DNA of 7,366 nucleotides from Thermoactinomycetaceae bacterium (GCA_025449475.1 JANWJM010000078.1:1-7366), one strand, 5' to 3'; numbered from the stretch's first letter, positions 1 to 6,175 are shown. Made by a program: numbers and translations. The notes: generated by a model from the letters alone, not told the origin.

Positions 1-23
1 CGCTACGTCAATCCCAAATGGTT

Positions 24-30
24 AAGGAGG
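24..30 (+). promoter_or_regulatory. Ribosome binding site fixing the TTG start of the CNNM/CorC gene
   Basis: AAGGAGG is a full-strength Shine-Dalgarno match placed 7 bases before the TTG at 38. It decides the start in favour of this non-ATG codon. The preceding bases 1-23 hold nothing I can assign. Confidence 0.85.
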
Positions 31-37
31 ATTTCTT

Positions 38-1360
38 TTGATCCTTTTTTATATTTCACTCGTTTTCCTTTTGGTATTATTGAATGGTTTTTTCGTTGCA
101 TCTGAATTTGCCATCGTAAAAGTAAGAAGTACACGCATTGTCCAATTGTCAGAAGAAGGGAATTTGCGAGCAAAAATAGCGCAAAAGTTAATTGCCCATT
201 TGGATGCCTATCTCTCCGCGACTCAGTTAGGAATCACTTTTTCTTCTCTCGGATTGGGATGGATCGGCGAGCCAGCGATTTCAAAACTGATCTTTCCTCT
301 TCTGAAATTGCTCAAGATTCCGAGCCATATCCATCATTGGATTGGAGGGATCATTGCTTTTTCCATCATTACCTTTTTGCATATCGTCATTGGCGAGATG
401 GCTCCTAAATCATTAGCAATTCGAAATGCTGAACAAACCACCCTCTACGTCGCTCGTCCTTTACATCTTTTCTTTACGATTTTCAAGCCGACGATCTGGA
501 TTCTTAATTCAGCAGCCAATATCCTTTTAAAATGGTTGGGAATCGGACTTGTGACGGATCATCAACAAGCCCATACCGAAGAAGAGATTCGTATGCTTGT
601 CGAACAAAGTCATAAAAGTGGAATCATTGACCAAGTGGAACTCTCTTTATTTGATAATATTTTTGATTTTGCGGATCGGGTTGGACGAGAAGTCATGGTC
701 CCACGCGTGGACATGGTTTGTGTTTATGTCAATGATCCTTTGGAGAAAAGTATCCAAACGATCCAAAATAGCCATTATACCCGTTTCCCTCTATGTGGAA
801 AAGACAAGGATGATATTTTAGGCATTATCCACATTCGCGACCTGTATGAACATTTAGTTGTAGGAAAAAAAACACCTTTGATCAAAATGGTTCGCCCTTG
901 CATTCTTGTGCCTGAAACCATGGAGATTAAAGACATTCTGCGCACATTGCAAAAAAACAAAACGGAGCTCGCCATTGTGATTGATGAATATGGCGGAACC
1001 TCTGGATTAGTAACGATCGAAGACATCGTGGAAGAAATTGTTGGAGAGATTCAAGATGAATTTGATAACGAACAACCCTTCTTTCAAAAAAAGAAAAACG
1101 CGACATCGATCGATGCGCGTCTATTAATCGAAGAAGTCAACGAATACTTCCAACTCGATATTCAGGATGACGACAATGACACGATTGGGGGCTGGTTTTT
1201 TTCACAAATCCAGTCAGTTCCCCGCATTGGCTCTCAAGTCACTTATGGTTCTTATCAATTTGTTGTCCAGGAAATGGATCAAAGAAGTATAACCCGTTTG
1301 CTTGTGCGACCTTCCCTCCAGAAAAGGATATCAACGACTTCCAATGATGAGTCAGAATAA
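38..1360 (+). CDS. CNNM/CorC family (hemolysin C-like) membrane transporter with CBS pair
   Basis: A 440-residue membrane protein of the DUF21/CNNM-CBS-CorC architecture, a family linked to magnesium and other divalent cation export or tolerance and often annotated 'hemolysin'. The order is complete. A hydrophobic CNNM domain covers residues 1-175, with a first helix at about 2-23, helices around 60-95, 100-122 and 140-168, and the conserved GEMAPKSLAIRN at 119-130. EEEIRMLVEQS (181-191) leads into a CBS pair at about 215-335, including REVMVPRVDM (217-226) and DEYGGTSGLVTIEDIVEEI (316-334). A CorC/HlyC C-terminal domain covers about 355-425. The start is TTG, chosen because AAGGAGG at 24-30 sits 7 bases upstream and the protein then begins directly with the hydrophobic helix, as usual in the family. 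Any promoter lies outside the window. The substrate cannot be read from the sequence. B. subtilis has several paralogues (the YhdP/YhdT/YqhB group), so no symbol is assigned. Family membership is very secure. Confidence 0.95.
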   Translation: MILFYISLVFLLVLLNGFFVASEFAIVKVRSTRIVQLSEEGNLRAKIAQKLIAHLDAYLSATQLGITFSSLGLGWIGEPAISKLIFPLLKLLKIPSHIHHWIGGIIAFSIITFLHIVIGEMAPKSLAIRNAEQTTLYVARPLHLFFTIFKPTIWILNSAANILLKWLGIGLVTDHQQAHTEEEIRMLVEQSHKSGIIDQVELSLFDNIFDFADRVGREVMVPRVDMVCVYVNDPLEKSIQTIQNSHYTRFPLCGKDKDDILGIIHIRDLYEHLVVGKKTPLIKMVRPCILVPETMEIKDILRTLQKNKTELAIVIDEYGGTSGLVTIEDIVEEIVGEIQDEFDNEQPFFQKKKNATSIDARLLIEEVNEYFQLDIQDDDNDTIGGWFFSQIQSVPRIGSQVTYGSYQFVVQEMDQRSITRLLVRPSLQKRISTTSNDESE

Positions 1361-1385
1361 CAAATGATTATTATTCTCCCTCATC
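1346..1385. repeat. Imperfect inverted repeat between convergent genes
   Basis: GATGAG (1346-1351) pairs with CTCATC (1380-1385). Inside these, AGAATAA (1354-1360) pairs with TTATTCT (1371-1377), with a 2x2 mismatch between the two stems and a 10-base loop. The repeat covers the stop codon of the rightward CNNM/CorC gene and lies just past the stop of the leftward ribbon-helix-helix gene. Neither strand has a proper U-tract after the stem (on the plus strand GAAAAAAC follows), so it is not a classic intrinsic terminator. It may still act as a weak bidirectional terminator or a 3'-end stabilising hairpin for either transcript. Confidence 0.45.
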
Positions 1386-1398
1386 GAAAAAACAAACG

Positions 1399-1587
1399 TT
1401 ACACCTGTTTGTCATCGGATCGGTCTAATTTTCCTTTATGATATCTTCCAGCTCTTCGTGCTGCTTCTTTCAGCAAAAACTCAATTTGCCCATTTACGCT
1501 TCGAAATTCATCAGCAGCCCACTTTTCAAGGACTGCATACAATTGGGGATCGATGCGAAGAAGAAAGCGCTTCTTTGGTCCACTCAC
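1399..1587 (-). CDS. Arc-like ribbon-helix-helix DNA-binding protein
   Basis: A 62-residue protein with the form of a ribbon-helix-helix (Arc/MetJ class) DNA-binding domain. A short beta strand KRFLLRIDP (6-14) is followed by helix A QLYAVLEKWAADEF (15-28), a turn, and helix B from SVNGQIEFLLKEAARR (30-45), then a basic, polar tail. Members of this class dimerise, insert the paired strands into the DNA major groove, and often repress their own operon. The start is GTG within GTGA (1584-1587), so it overlaps the TGA stop of the SPFH gene upstream. Only a weak CAGGTAG precedes it, so translation is probably coupled to that gene. No toxin gene sits beside it, so the 'antitoxin' label that such proteins sometimes receive is not supported here. 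The DNA target is unknown; a palindrome over the operon promoter (2486-2495) is a candidate. Confidence 0.85.
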   Translation of the reverse strand: MSGPKKRFLLRIDPQLYAVLEKWAADEFRSVNGQIEFLLKEAARRAGRYHKGKLDRSDDKQV

Positions 1588-2453
1588 GAATACAAACTAC
1601 CTGTGTTCAGAACAGGATGTGTTTCACTTTCAGAGACCAGAGCGACTAACAGGTTATTGGCCATTGCTGCTTTCCTCTCTTCATCGAGCTGAACAACCCC
1701 ATTATCCTCTAAGCGCTGAAGAGCCATCTCAACCATTCCCATTGCTCCCTCAACGATTTGTTTCCGAGCCATAATCACAGCACGAGCTTGCTGACGACGT
1801 AACATCGCTTGTGCAATCTCAGGAGCATAAGCCAAATGATTAATTCTTGCCTCAAGAATCTCCACACCTGCTTGATCCATTCGCTCTTGTAGTTCTTTTC
1901 GTAATTCTTCCGCTACTACTTCTGGAACGCTACGCAAGGATGGGGATTGATCTTTATTACTATCATATGGATATTTGCTGGCCAACGAACGAATCGCTGT
2001 TTCACTTTGGATTTCAATAAACTCTTCGTAATCATCCACATCAAAGAGCGCTTTTGTTGTATCTACAACTCTCCAAACAACAACTGCAGCGATTAAAATC
2101 GGATTCCCATCCGCATCATTCACTTTAATGATTTCACTGTTAAAGTTATTGATTTTCAAGGAAACCTTTTCTCTCACTGCCAACGGATTTACCCAATAAA
2201 ATCCATTTTCTTTAATACTTCCTGCATATTTCCCAAAAAAAGTGAGTACACGAGAGTCATTGGGTTGAATCATAACAAAGCCTATCAGGATTAACAGCTC
2301 AACAAGAAATAGAAGAACAGAAAGGACAAATAAAACAGGAGTCGTCACGTACGCCAACCAAATAGTAATACCCATCAATACCAATACCAGAAGAGCGACA
2401 AGCAACATGATAAAGCCATTTAACTTAAACGCTTCTCTTTCTTGATGATTCAT
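1584..2453 (-). CDS. SPFH/Band 7 domain membrane protein
   Basis: A 289-residue protein with two closely spaced N-terminal membrane helices (about 13-35 and 38-62). An SPFH (stomatin/prohibitin/flotillin/HflK) domain follows, from QPNDSRVLTFFGKYAG (about 63) to about residue 235. The typical sequence includes GFYWVNPL, the alternating strands around NFNSEIIKVNDADGNPI, VVVWRV, and the helical ELQERMDQAGVEILEARI. A charged helical region with AMLRRQQARAVIMARKQIVEGA ends the domain. SPFH proteins oligomerise at membranes and organise lipid microdomains or regulate membrane proteases. The client of this one is unknown. I chose ATG at 2453 because AGGTGA (2459-2464) lies 5 bases upstream; a GTG at 2462 would fall inside that ribosome binding site. 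The gene is first in an operon with the ribbon-helix-helix gene. No NfeD partner, which accompanies many flotillin-type genes, is present. Confidence 0.9.
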   Translation of the reverse strand: MNHQEREAFKLNGFIMLLVALLVLVLMGITIWLAYVTTPVLFVLSVLLFLVELLILIGFVMIQPNDSRVLTFFGKYAGSIKENGFYWVNPLAVREKVSLKINNFNSEIIKVNDADGNPILIAAVVVWRVVDTTKALFDVDDYEEFIEIQSETAIRSLASKYPYDSNKDQSPSLRSVPEVVAEELRKELQERMDQAGVEILEARINHLAYAPEIAQAMLRRQQARAVIMARKQIVEGAMGMVEMALQRLEDNGVVQLDEERKAAMANNLLVALVSESETHPVLNTGSLYS

Positions 2454-2485
2454 ATATGTCACCTTCCTATCATTTTTTTATCATA

Positions 2486-2514
2486 ATGATATCATATTAT
2501 CTGAAAAAATCCAA
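2486..2514 (-). promoter_or_regulatory. Putative promoter of the SPFH operon with overlapping palindrome
   Basis: Read leftward, TTGGAT (2509-2514) and TATCAT (2486-2491) are separated by 17 bases. The -10 is a good SigA match and the -35 a weak one. The perfect 10-base palindrome ATGATATCAT (2486-2495) covers the -10, a position suited to a repressor. The start codon is 32 bases downstream of the -10. Promoter and operator roles are inferred from sequence only. Confidence 0.45.
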
Positions 2515-2515
2515 T

Positions 2516-2537
2516 AAAAAAGATCCTTATCGGATCT
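2516..2537 (-). terminator. Intrinsic terminator of the spoVAC-spoVAD operon
   Basis: On the minus strand the stem AGATCC / GGATCT (2532-2537 with 2521-2526) has a 5-base loop and is followed by a run of six Ts. It lies 50 bases past the spoVAD stop and directly ahead of the SPFH promoter. The stem is short but the layout is that of a Rho-independent terminator. Confidence 0.65.
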
Positions 2538-2587
2538 CTCATTGTTCGATCTTCACTTCGATCACGTTATAATCTGTGCAAACAGCC

Positions 2588-3607
2588 CTAAATCATCTCC
2601 ATTGCAATCGCATGTGCGATACAGGGAATGGATTCACCTTGTTGATAGGAAATGGGACTAAAAAGCGCTCCTGTCGCAACGACTAAGATTCGATTATATT
2701 TTCCTTGTCTCATTTGATCAACGAGATATCCATAAGTGACTACTGCACTGCTCGCACATCCGCTACCACCTGAAAAAACTTCCTGTTCATTTGTATAGAT
2801 CATTAAGCCACAATCCTGAAAGCGATCATCGAGTTCATAACCCGCTTTTTGCATTAATTCACGAGCGATAGGATGACCGACCTTTCCGAGGTCTCCCGTG
2901 ACAATCAAGTCATAATCCTGCGGTGTTCTTCCAGTGTCCTCAAAATGACGCCGTATCGTATCCGAAGCAGCTGGAGCCATGGCAGATCCCATATCAAATG
3001 GATTTTTTACTCCCAAATCGACCACTTTACCGATCGTCGTATAGGTAATACGAGGACCCGCTGAAGGCTGATCAGATATCCCGACCACCCCCGCTCCTGC
3101 ACCCGTAACTGTCCATTGCGCAGTATCAGGTTTCTGTCCCCCATATTCAGTGGGATAGCGATATTGCTTTTCCGCTGTACAATTATGACTACTCACCGCT
3201 GCTACCGCTTTCTCCGCAAAACCACTATCCACTAATACAGCTGCCAATGAAAGAGAAAGCATAGAGGTAGAGCAAGCACCATAAACTCCCATAAAGGGGA
3301 TCTGATTGGTTTTAGCTGAAAAAGACGCACTAATATTTTGGTTGAGCAAATCCCCAGCGATATAAATACTGATATCATCTTGATGGAGATTGGCTTTCTT
3401 CATACAGATTTGTACGACATCCTCGATCATCTTTCTCTCCGCTTTCTCCCAATTCTCTTCTCCCATATACAAATCCTCATAGACGAGATCAAAATGATCC
3501 CCAAGCAATCCATTCCCTTCCATGGGACCTACTACTGCTGCATGACTCATCAATCGCACATTCCGCAAATATTCCCATGTACTGCGTCCAATTTGCCGCC
3601 GTTCCAT
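2588..3607 (-). CDS. spoVAD: Stage V sporulation protein AD (SpoVAD)
   Basis: A 339-residue protein with the thiolase/KAS III-like fold of SpoVAD, the dipicolinic-acid-binding component of the SpoVA complex that moves Ca-DPA into the forespore and out at germination. Recognisable stretches are SHAAVVGPMEGNGLLGDHFD (21-40), GVYGACSTSMLSLSLA (107-122, with Cys112 at the place of a thiolase active cysteine), SSHNCTAEKQYRYPTEYG (139-156), VTGAGAG (167-173), VTGDLGKVGHPIA (236-248), FSGGSGCASSAV (278-289) and GESIPCIAHA (324-333). The length is essentially that of B. subtilis SpoVAD. ATG at 3607 is chosen because GGGAGG (3616-3621) lies 8 bases upstream. A TTG at 3631 in the same frame would overlap the end of spoVAC and lacks a ribosome binding site. 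It follows spoVAC by 16 bases and ends the operon. The spoVAE gene that usually comes next is absent. Confidence 0.96.
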   Translation of the reverse strand: MERRQIGRSTWEYLRNVRLMSHAAVVGPMEGNGLLGDHFDLVYEDLYMGEENWEKAERKMIEDVVQICMKKANLHQDDISIYIAGDLLNQNISASFSAKTNQIPFMGVYGACSTSMLSLSLAAVLVDSGFAEKAVAAVSSHNCTAEKQYRYPTEYGGQKPDTAQWTVTGAGAGVVGISDQPSAGPRITYTTIGKVVDLGVKNPFDMGSAMAPAASDTIRRHFEDTGRTPQDYDLIVTGDLGKVGHPIARELMQKAGYELDDRFQDCGLMIYTNEQEVFSGGSGCASSAVVTYGYLVDQMRQGKYNRILVVATGALFSPISYQQGESIPCIAHAIAMEMI

Positions 3608-3623
3608 CTTTTTTGCCTCCCAT

Positions 3624-4082
3624 TTAGACAAACATACGGATCAAAGTATGAATAATGCCGATGACAAAAGCAGAAACCACTCCAAACACGATAACAGATC
3701 CCGCTAATTTGAACATATTTCCACCAACGCCTAGTACCAATCCTTCCGAACGGTGCTCGATCGCTGCAGAGGCGATCGAATTGGCAAATCCCGTAACAGG
3801 AACAGCCGTTCCCGCACCGGCCCATTGACCAAATTTATCATACACTCCAAGCCCTGTTAACAAGCACGAAAGAAAAATTAAGGTGGCCACTGTGGGATCC
3901 CCAGCATTTTCTGGTTTAAACCCAAACCACTCAATATACATCATCTGGATCAACTGCCCCAAACAACAGATCAAACCACCCACAACAAATGCTTTTAAAC
4001 AATTCTTCAACACTTTCGGTTTGGGTTGATGCTTCTTAGCAAGCTGTTGATATTGCTCCTTTTTTGGTTTCGGTATCGCCAT
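3624..4082 (-). CDS. spoVAC: Stage V sporulation protein AC (SpoVAC)
   Basis: A 152-residue integral membrane protein, the SpoVAC subunit of the SpoVA channel. In B. subtilis this subunit behaves as a mechanosensitive channel involved in Ca-DPA release, and it acts in the inner spore membrane. A charged N-terminus (MAIPKPKKEQYQQLAKKH) is followed by membrane segments at about 29-49, 63-80, 88-105 and 125-147. The family signature YDKFGQWAGAGTAVPVTGFA (81-100) is intact, as are NSIASAAIEHRSEG (101-114) and VGGNMFKLAGSVIVFG (119-134). The start is ATG with AAAGGAG (4091-4097) 8 bases upstream. It is the first gene of a leftward operon with spoVAD. Expression in the forespore under SigG is expected from the family. 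Only a poor SigG-like -10 (CATGAAA, minus strand, 4106-4112) is visible and I found no convincing -35. Confidence 0.96.
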   Translation of the reverse strand: MAIPKPKKEQYQQLAKKHQPKPKVLKNCLKAFVVGGLICCLGQLIQMMYIEWFGFKPENAGDPTVATLIFLSCLLTGLGVYDKFGQWAGAGTAVPVTGFANSIASAAIEHRSEGLVLGVGGNMFKLAGSVIVFGVVSAFVIGIIHTLIRMFV

Positions 4083-4356
4083 CGATCTGACTCCTTTAAA
4101 AGGGATTTCATGGTTTTATTCTGTGTATTCGAATGCAATTTATACACAAATTTAGATCGTCGTCGGGATTCCATTAGCGGATCATTTCATTGTTCATCTC
4201 GATTCTCATTTGTACCGGTCTGAATACTGCGATTCAAATAAGCCTAACGAATCATCCCGTTTTTTCTTCATCCTCTTTCGTTCTTTCAACTCGAACAATA
4301 TGCATCTCATCTTCGGTCTCAGGCTATGCAATAGGTTCAATATTATTGTTTCCAGC
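4083..4356. other. Gene-free stretch upstream of spoVAC
   Basis: With the adjoining terminator, this is the longest stretch without a convincing gene. It should carry the spoVAC promoter. It contains the 7-base inverted repeat TGTGTAT/ATACACA (4122-4148). On the minus strand two overlapping frames look faintly coding: PETEDEMHIVRVERTKEDEE in one (preceded by a TAG), and DDSLGLFESQYSDRYK, ending in TGA, in the next frame over. Neither has a good start or ribosome binding site, so no gene is called. They could be remnants of a decayed small gene or chance. Confidence 0.4.
4122..4148. repeat. Inverted repeat TGTGTAT-N13-ATACACA upstream of spoVAC
   Basis: Two perfect 7-base arms (4122-4128 and 4142-4148) are separated by 13 bases, centred about 53 bases before the spoVAC start. 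The spacing fits a dimeric regulator binding site near the promoter, but no regulator is identified and chance cannot be excluded. Confidence 0.3.
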
Positions 4357-4399
4357 AAAAAAAAAGAGCTGCTCGTTTCATGCGAACAGCTCTTTTTTT
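4357..4399 (-). terminator. Intrinsic terminator of the M20-CBS operon
   Basis: The perfect stem GAGCTG (4366-4371) / CAGCTC (4387-4392) is extended inward by TCG/CGA and outward by A/T pairs. A long A run lies on the left and a T run on the right, so on the minus strand the hairpin is followed by about nine Ts. It overlaps the stop codon of the CBS gene. The symmetry means it could also terminate rightward transcription, although no rightward gene ends here. Confidence 0.9.
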
Positions 4400-4856
4400 A
4401 ATGAACAGGTGGTGTTTGTAGGTCATTTGAGGCATTCGGATTGTGGGTTTCGGATATCTCTTGTAAAGCCTGTGAGACCGCTTGCTTCTCTGGATTCTTC
4501 AAAGCAATATCTCCCAGTGAAACGATGCCCACAAGATGACCTGCTTGATCCACCACTGGCAATCTCCGTACTTGAGCATCTTGCATCCGATTGATGGCTT
4601 CCTCGATGGACATATCTGGAAAACCCTTCACTAAAACACTTGACATCACTTTTCCAACTTCCAATGAATTGGGGCGACGTTCGGCGATTCCACGGACGAC
4701 CAAGTCACGATCTGTCACCACACCCACTAATTCTTTTTGATCCACTACAGGGATTAATCCGATGTTATGATCTCTCATCAAACAAGCTGCTTCAAAAATG
4801 CTATCATCGACGGAAACATATTCAAGATCCGTGGACATGATATCCTTTAGTTTCAA
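4398..4856 (-). CDS. Two-CBS-domain protein (YhcV-like)
   Basis: A soluble 152-residue protein made almost entirely of one CBS (Bateman) pair. CBS1 covers about 1-58 (KLKDIMSTDLEYVSV, LIPVVDQKELVGVVTDRDLV) and CBS2 about 66-122 (VGKVMSSVLVKGFPDMSIEEA, RRLPVVDQAGHLVGIVSLGDIA). A polar tail of about 30 residues follows. Such stand-alone pairs bind adenosine nucleotides and act as energy or redox sensors for partners; no effector domain is fused here. B. subtilis YhcV has a similar build. The start is TTG at 4856, supported by AAGGAGG (4864-4870) 7 bases upstream; the next in-frame ATG would cut into CBS1. It lies 23 bases after the M20 gene and should be co-transcribed with it, ending at a strong terminator. 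The partner protein is not known. Confidence 0.92.
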   Translation of the reverse strand: MKLKDIMSTDLEYVSVDDSIFEAACLMRDHNIGLIPVVDQKELVGVVTDRDLVVRGIAERRPNSLEVGKVMSSVLVKGFPDMSIEEAINRMQDAQVRRLPVVDQAGHLVGIVSLGDIALKNPEKQAVSQALQEISETHNPNASNDLQTPPVH

Positions 4857-4879
4857 TGTAGTCCCTCCTTTTCTTCCTG

Positions 4880-6088
4880 TTAGGATAACCAGTCAGAAAG
4901 GGATACATTCTCAGCATCCACAGCTTCCGTTGGTCTTCCATTTTGAAGCCCCAATTGTACAAATAACTCAACGGCGATCTTCATGGCTCGCTCATCGATA
5001 TCAAAGCGCGGATGATGATGAGGCACACGATCATCGGGGGATGCACCCACCATGCAAAAAGCACCAGGTACTTTTTGTAAATAATATGCAAAATCCTCTG
5101 CTCCCATCAACGGCTTCATTTCCACAATATCCTGATCGTCAACAATCTGCTTTGCTACCTGCACCAATCGCTCTACTTCTTTTGGATGATTGATCAATGG
5201 TGGATATCCACGCTGAACATGAAATTGATAGGAAGCACCAAAGATTTGACAAACTGATTTCACGACCGTTTCAATCTTTTCTAACAACTCTTCCCGAATG
5301 TTCACATCAAAACTGCGGGTCGTTCCAATCAAACGGCATCGATCAGCAATCGCATTAAAATTCTCTCCTCCTTCGATCTTGCCAATCGAAATGACACCCG
5401 ATTGCAGCGGATCGATTTGCCGACTGATAATGGACTGGAGTTGTACAACAACATGGGACGCAACAACAATTGAGTCAATGGCTTCATGCGGCAGACCTCC
5501 ATGTCCACCTTTTCCGAAGACTTCAATTTCAAACTGATCCGCACTTGCCAACATTTGACCTGAGCAAACCCCAATCTTACCATACGGAAAGGGAGTCCAT
5601 AAATGAATGCCATAAATTCGATCCACATTCTCGAGCACGCCATCCTCGATCATCTTGATCGCCCCGCCAGGCGGGCATTCTTCTGCTGGCTGGAAAAGAA
5701 AGATTATCTTTCCTCTGATCTGCTCTTGAAATTGCTTCAATATTGATGCAGCACCCATTAACACCGCCATATGTCCATCATGCCCACAAGCGTGCATAAC
5801 CCCTGGAACTTGTGAACGATAACTGCAATCTTTTTCATCTTGAATGGGTAAAGCATCCATATCCGCCCGTAAAGCGATGGTCGGTCCGGTCTTCTTTCCT
5901 TCTAAGATTCCAATCAACCCATATCCGCCTAGATTGGTTTGCACATGCAACCCTAAATTTTCGAGAAATGAAGCAATATATTCAGAAGTCTCTTTTTCTT
6001 GGAAAGACAGTTCGGGATTTTGATGAAAATGTCTTCTCCATTCCACTAACTGCGGAAACAACTGATTGATACTCTCTTTTACACTCAT
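4880..6088 (-). CDS. M20 family amidohydrolase (N-acyl-amino-acid/hippurate hydrolase type)
   Basis: A 402-residue cytosolic metallohydrolase of the M20D/AmhX-type amidohydrolase family, which cleaves N-acyl amino acids or similar amides with a di-metal centre. All family motifs are present: WRRHFHQNPELSFQE (17-31), ALRADMDALP (72-81), HACGHDGHMA (99-108, metal ligands Cys101 and His103), FQPAEE (132-137, Glu136/Glu137 as base and ligand), IHLW (161-164, His162 as ligand), the lid-domain GKGGHGG (192-198), MGAEDFAYY (328-336) and the final HHHPRFDIDE (357-366). The length is usual, and the last 15 or so residues form a variable tail. ATG at 6088 is preferred because AGGTGA (6094-6099) lies 5 bases upstream; the GTG at 6097 falls in that site. 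It is the first gene of an operon with the CBS gene, driven by a divergent promoter. The exact substrate (acetylated amino acid, hippurate, auxin-like conjugate, diaminopimelate derivative) cannot be told from sequence. Confidence 0.95.
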   Translation of the reverse strand: MSVKESINQLFPQLVEWRRHFHQNPELSFQEKETSEYIASFLENLGLHVQTNLGGYGLIGILEGKKTGPTIALRADMDALPIQDEKDCSYRSQVPGVMHACGHDGHMAVLMGAASILKQFQEQIRGKIIFLFQPAEECPPGGAIKMIEDGVLENVDRIYGIHLWTPFPYGKIGVCSGQMLASADQFEIEVFGKGGHGGLPHEAIDSIVVASHVVVQLQSIISRQIDPLQSGVISIGKIEGGENFNAIADRCRLIGTTRSFDVNIREELLEKIETVVKSVCQIFGASYQFHVQRGYPPLINHPKEVERLVQVAKQIVDDQDIVEMKPLMGAEDFAYYLQKVPGAFCMVGASPDDRVPHHHPRFDIDERAMKIAVELFVQLGLQNGRPTEAVDAENVSLSDWLS

Positions 6089-6127
6089 CCTGATCACCTA
6101 TTGTTCAATAATTCATTCATGATCCAG

Positions 6128-6157
6128 TTGAAAAAGATCATTATACCATACTATGAT
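6128..6157 (+). promoter_or_regulatory. Putative SigA promoter of the YugN-like gene
   Basis: TTGAAA (6128-6133) and TATGAT (6152-6157) are 18 bases apart, a good vegetative promoter match on the plus strand. The predicted RNA start near 6164 leaves about 20 bases of leader holding AAGGAG. Its spacer contains the -10 of the oppositely directed M20 promoter. Confidence 0.6.
6140..6148 (-). promoter_or_regulatory. Putative extended -10 promoter of the M20-CBS operon
   Basis: On the minus strand this reads TGGTATAAT, a perfect TATAAT with the TGn extension that allows a poor -35. No good -35 is seen at the usual distance. The predicted start near 6133 leaves about 45 bases of leader before the ATG at 6088. 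Confidence 0.55.
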
Positions 6158-6169
6158 AGTAACAGATTG

Positions 6170-6175
6170 AAGGAG
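6170..6175 (+). promoter_or_regulatory. Ribosome binding site deciding the YugN-like start
   Basis: AAGGAG lies 9 bases before the ATG at 6185. It favours that start over upstream in-frame ATGs at 6101 and 6119, which have no ribosome binding site and lie before or within the predicted promoter. Confidence 0.7.

Noticed and set aside
1399..1587. Antitoxin of a toxin-antitoxin pair
   Set aside because: The only coupled gene is the 289-residue SPFH membrane protein, and no small toxin frame lies on either side.
2538..2587. Peptide DYNVIEVKIEQ followed by a stop, just after spoVAD, as a remnant of spoVAE or of a longer SpoVAD
   Set aside because: It is only 11 residues and needs a frameshift, while SpoVAD already has full length. 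The appearance may come from the repeated GATCGAA in this gap.
3608..3631. TTG start giving a longer SpoVAD
   Set aside because: It lies in the end of spoVAC and overlaps the GGGAGG that serves the ATG at 3607. The shorter form matches the known length of SpoVAD.
4361..4399. The AT-flanked hairpin as a toxin or small RNA gene (a short frame starting ATGAAACGAGCA runs through it)
   Set aside because: It has the plain form of an intrinsic terminator overlapping the CBS stop. The short frame has no ribosome binding site and ends within 13 codons.
4190..4594. A 134-codon open frame on the plus strand
   Set aside because: It runs antisense through the CBS gene and its terminator, has no ribosome binding site, and its translation resembles no protein family. 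It is a shadow of the CBS gene.
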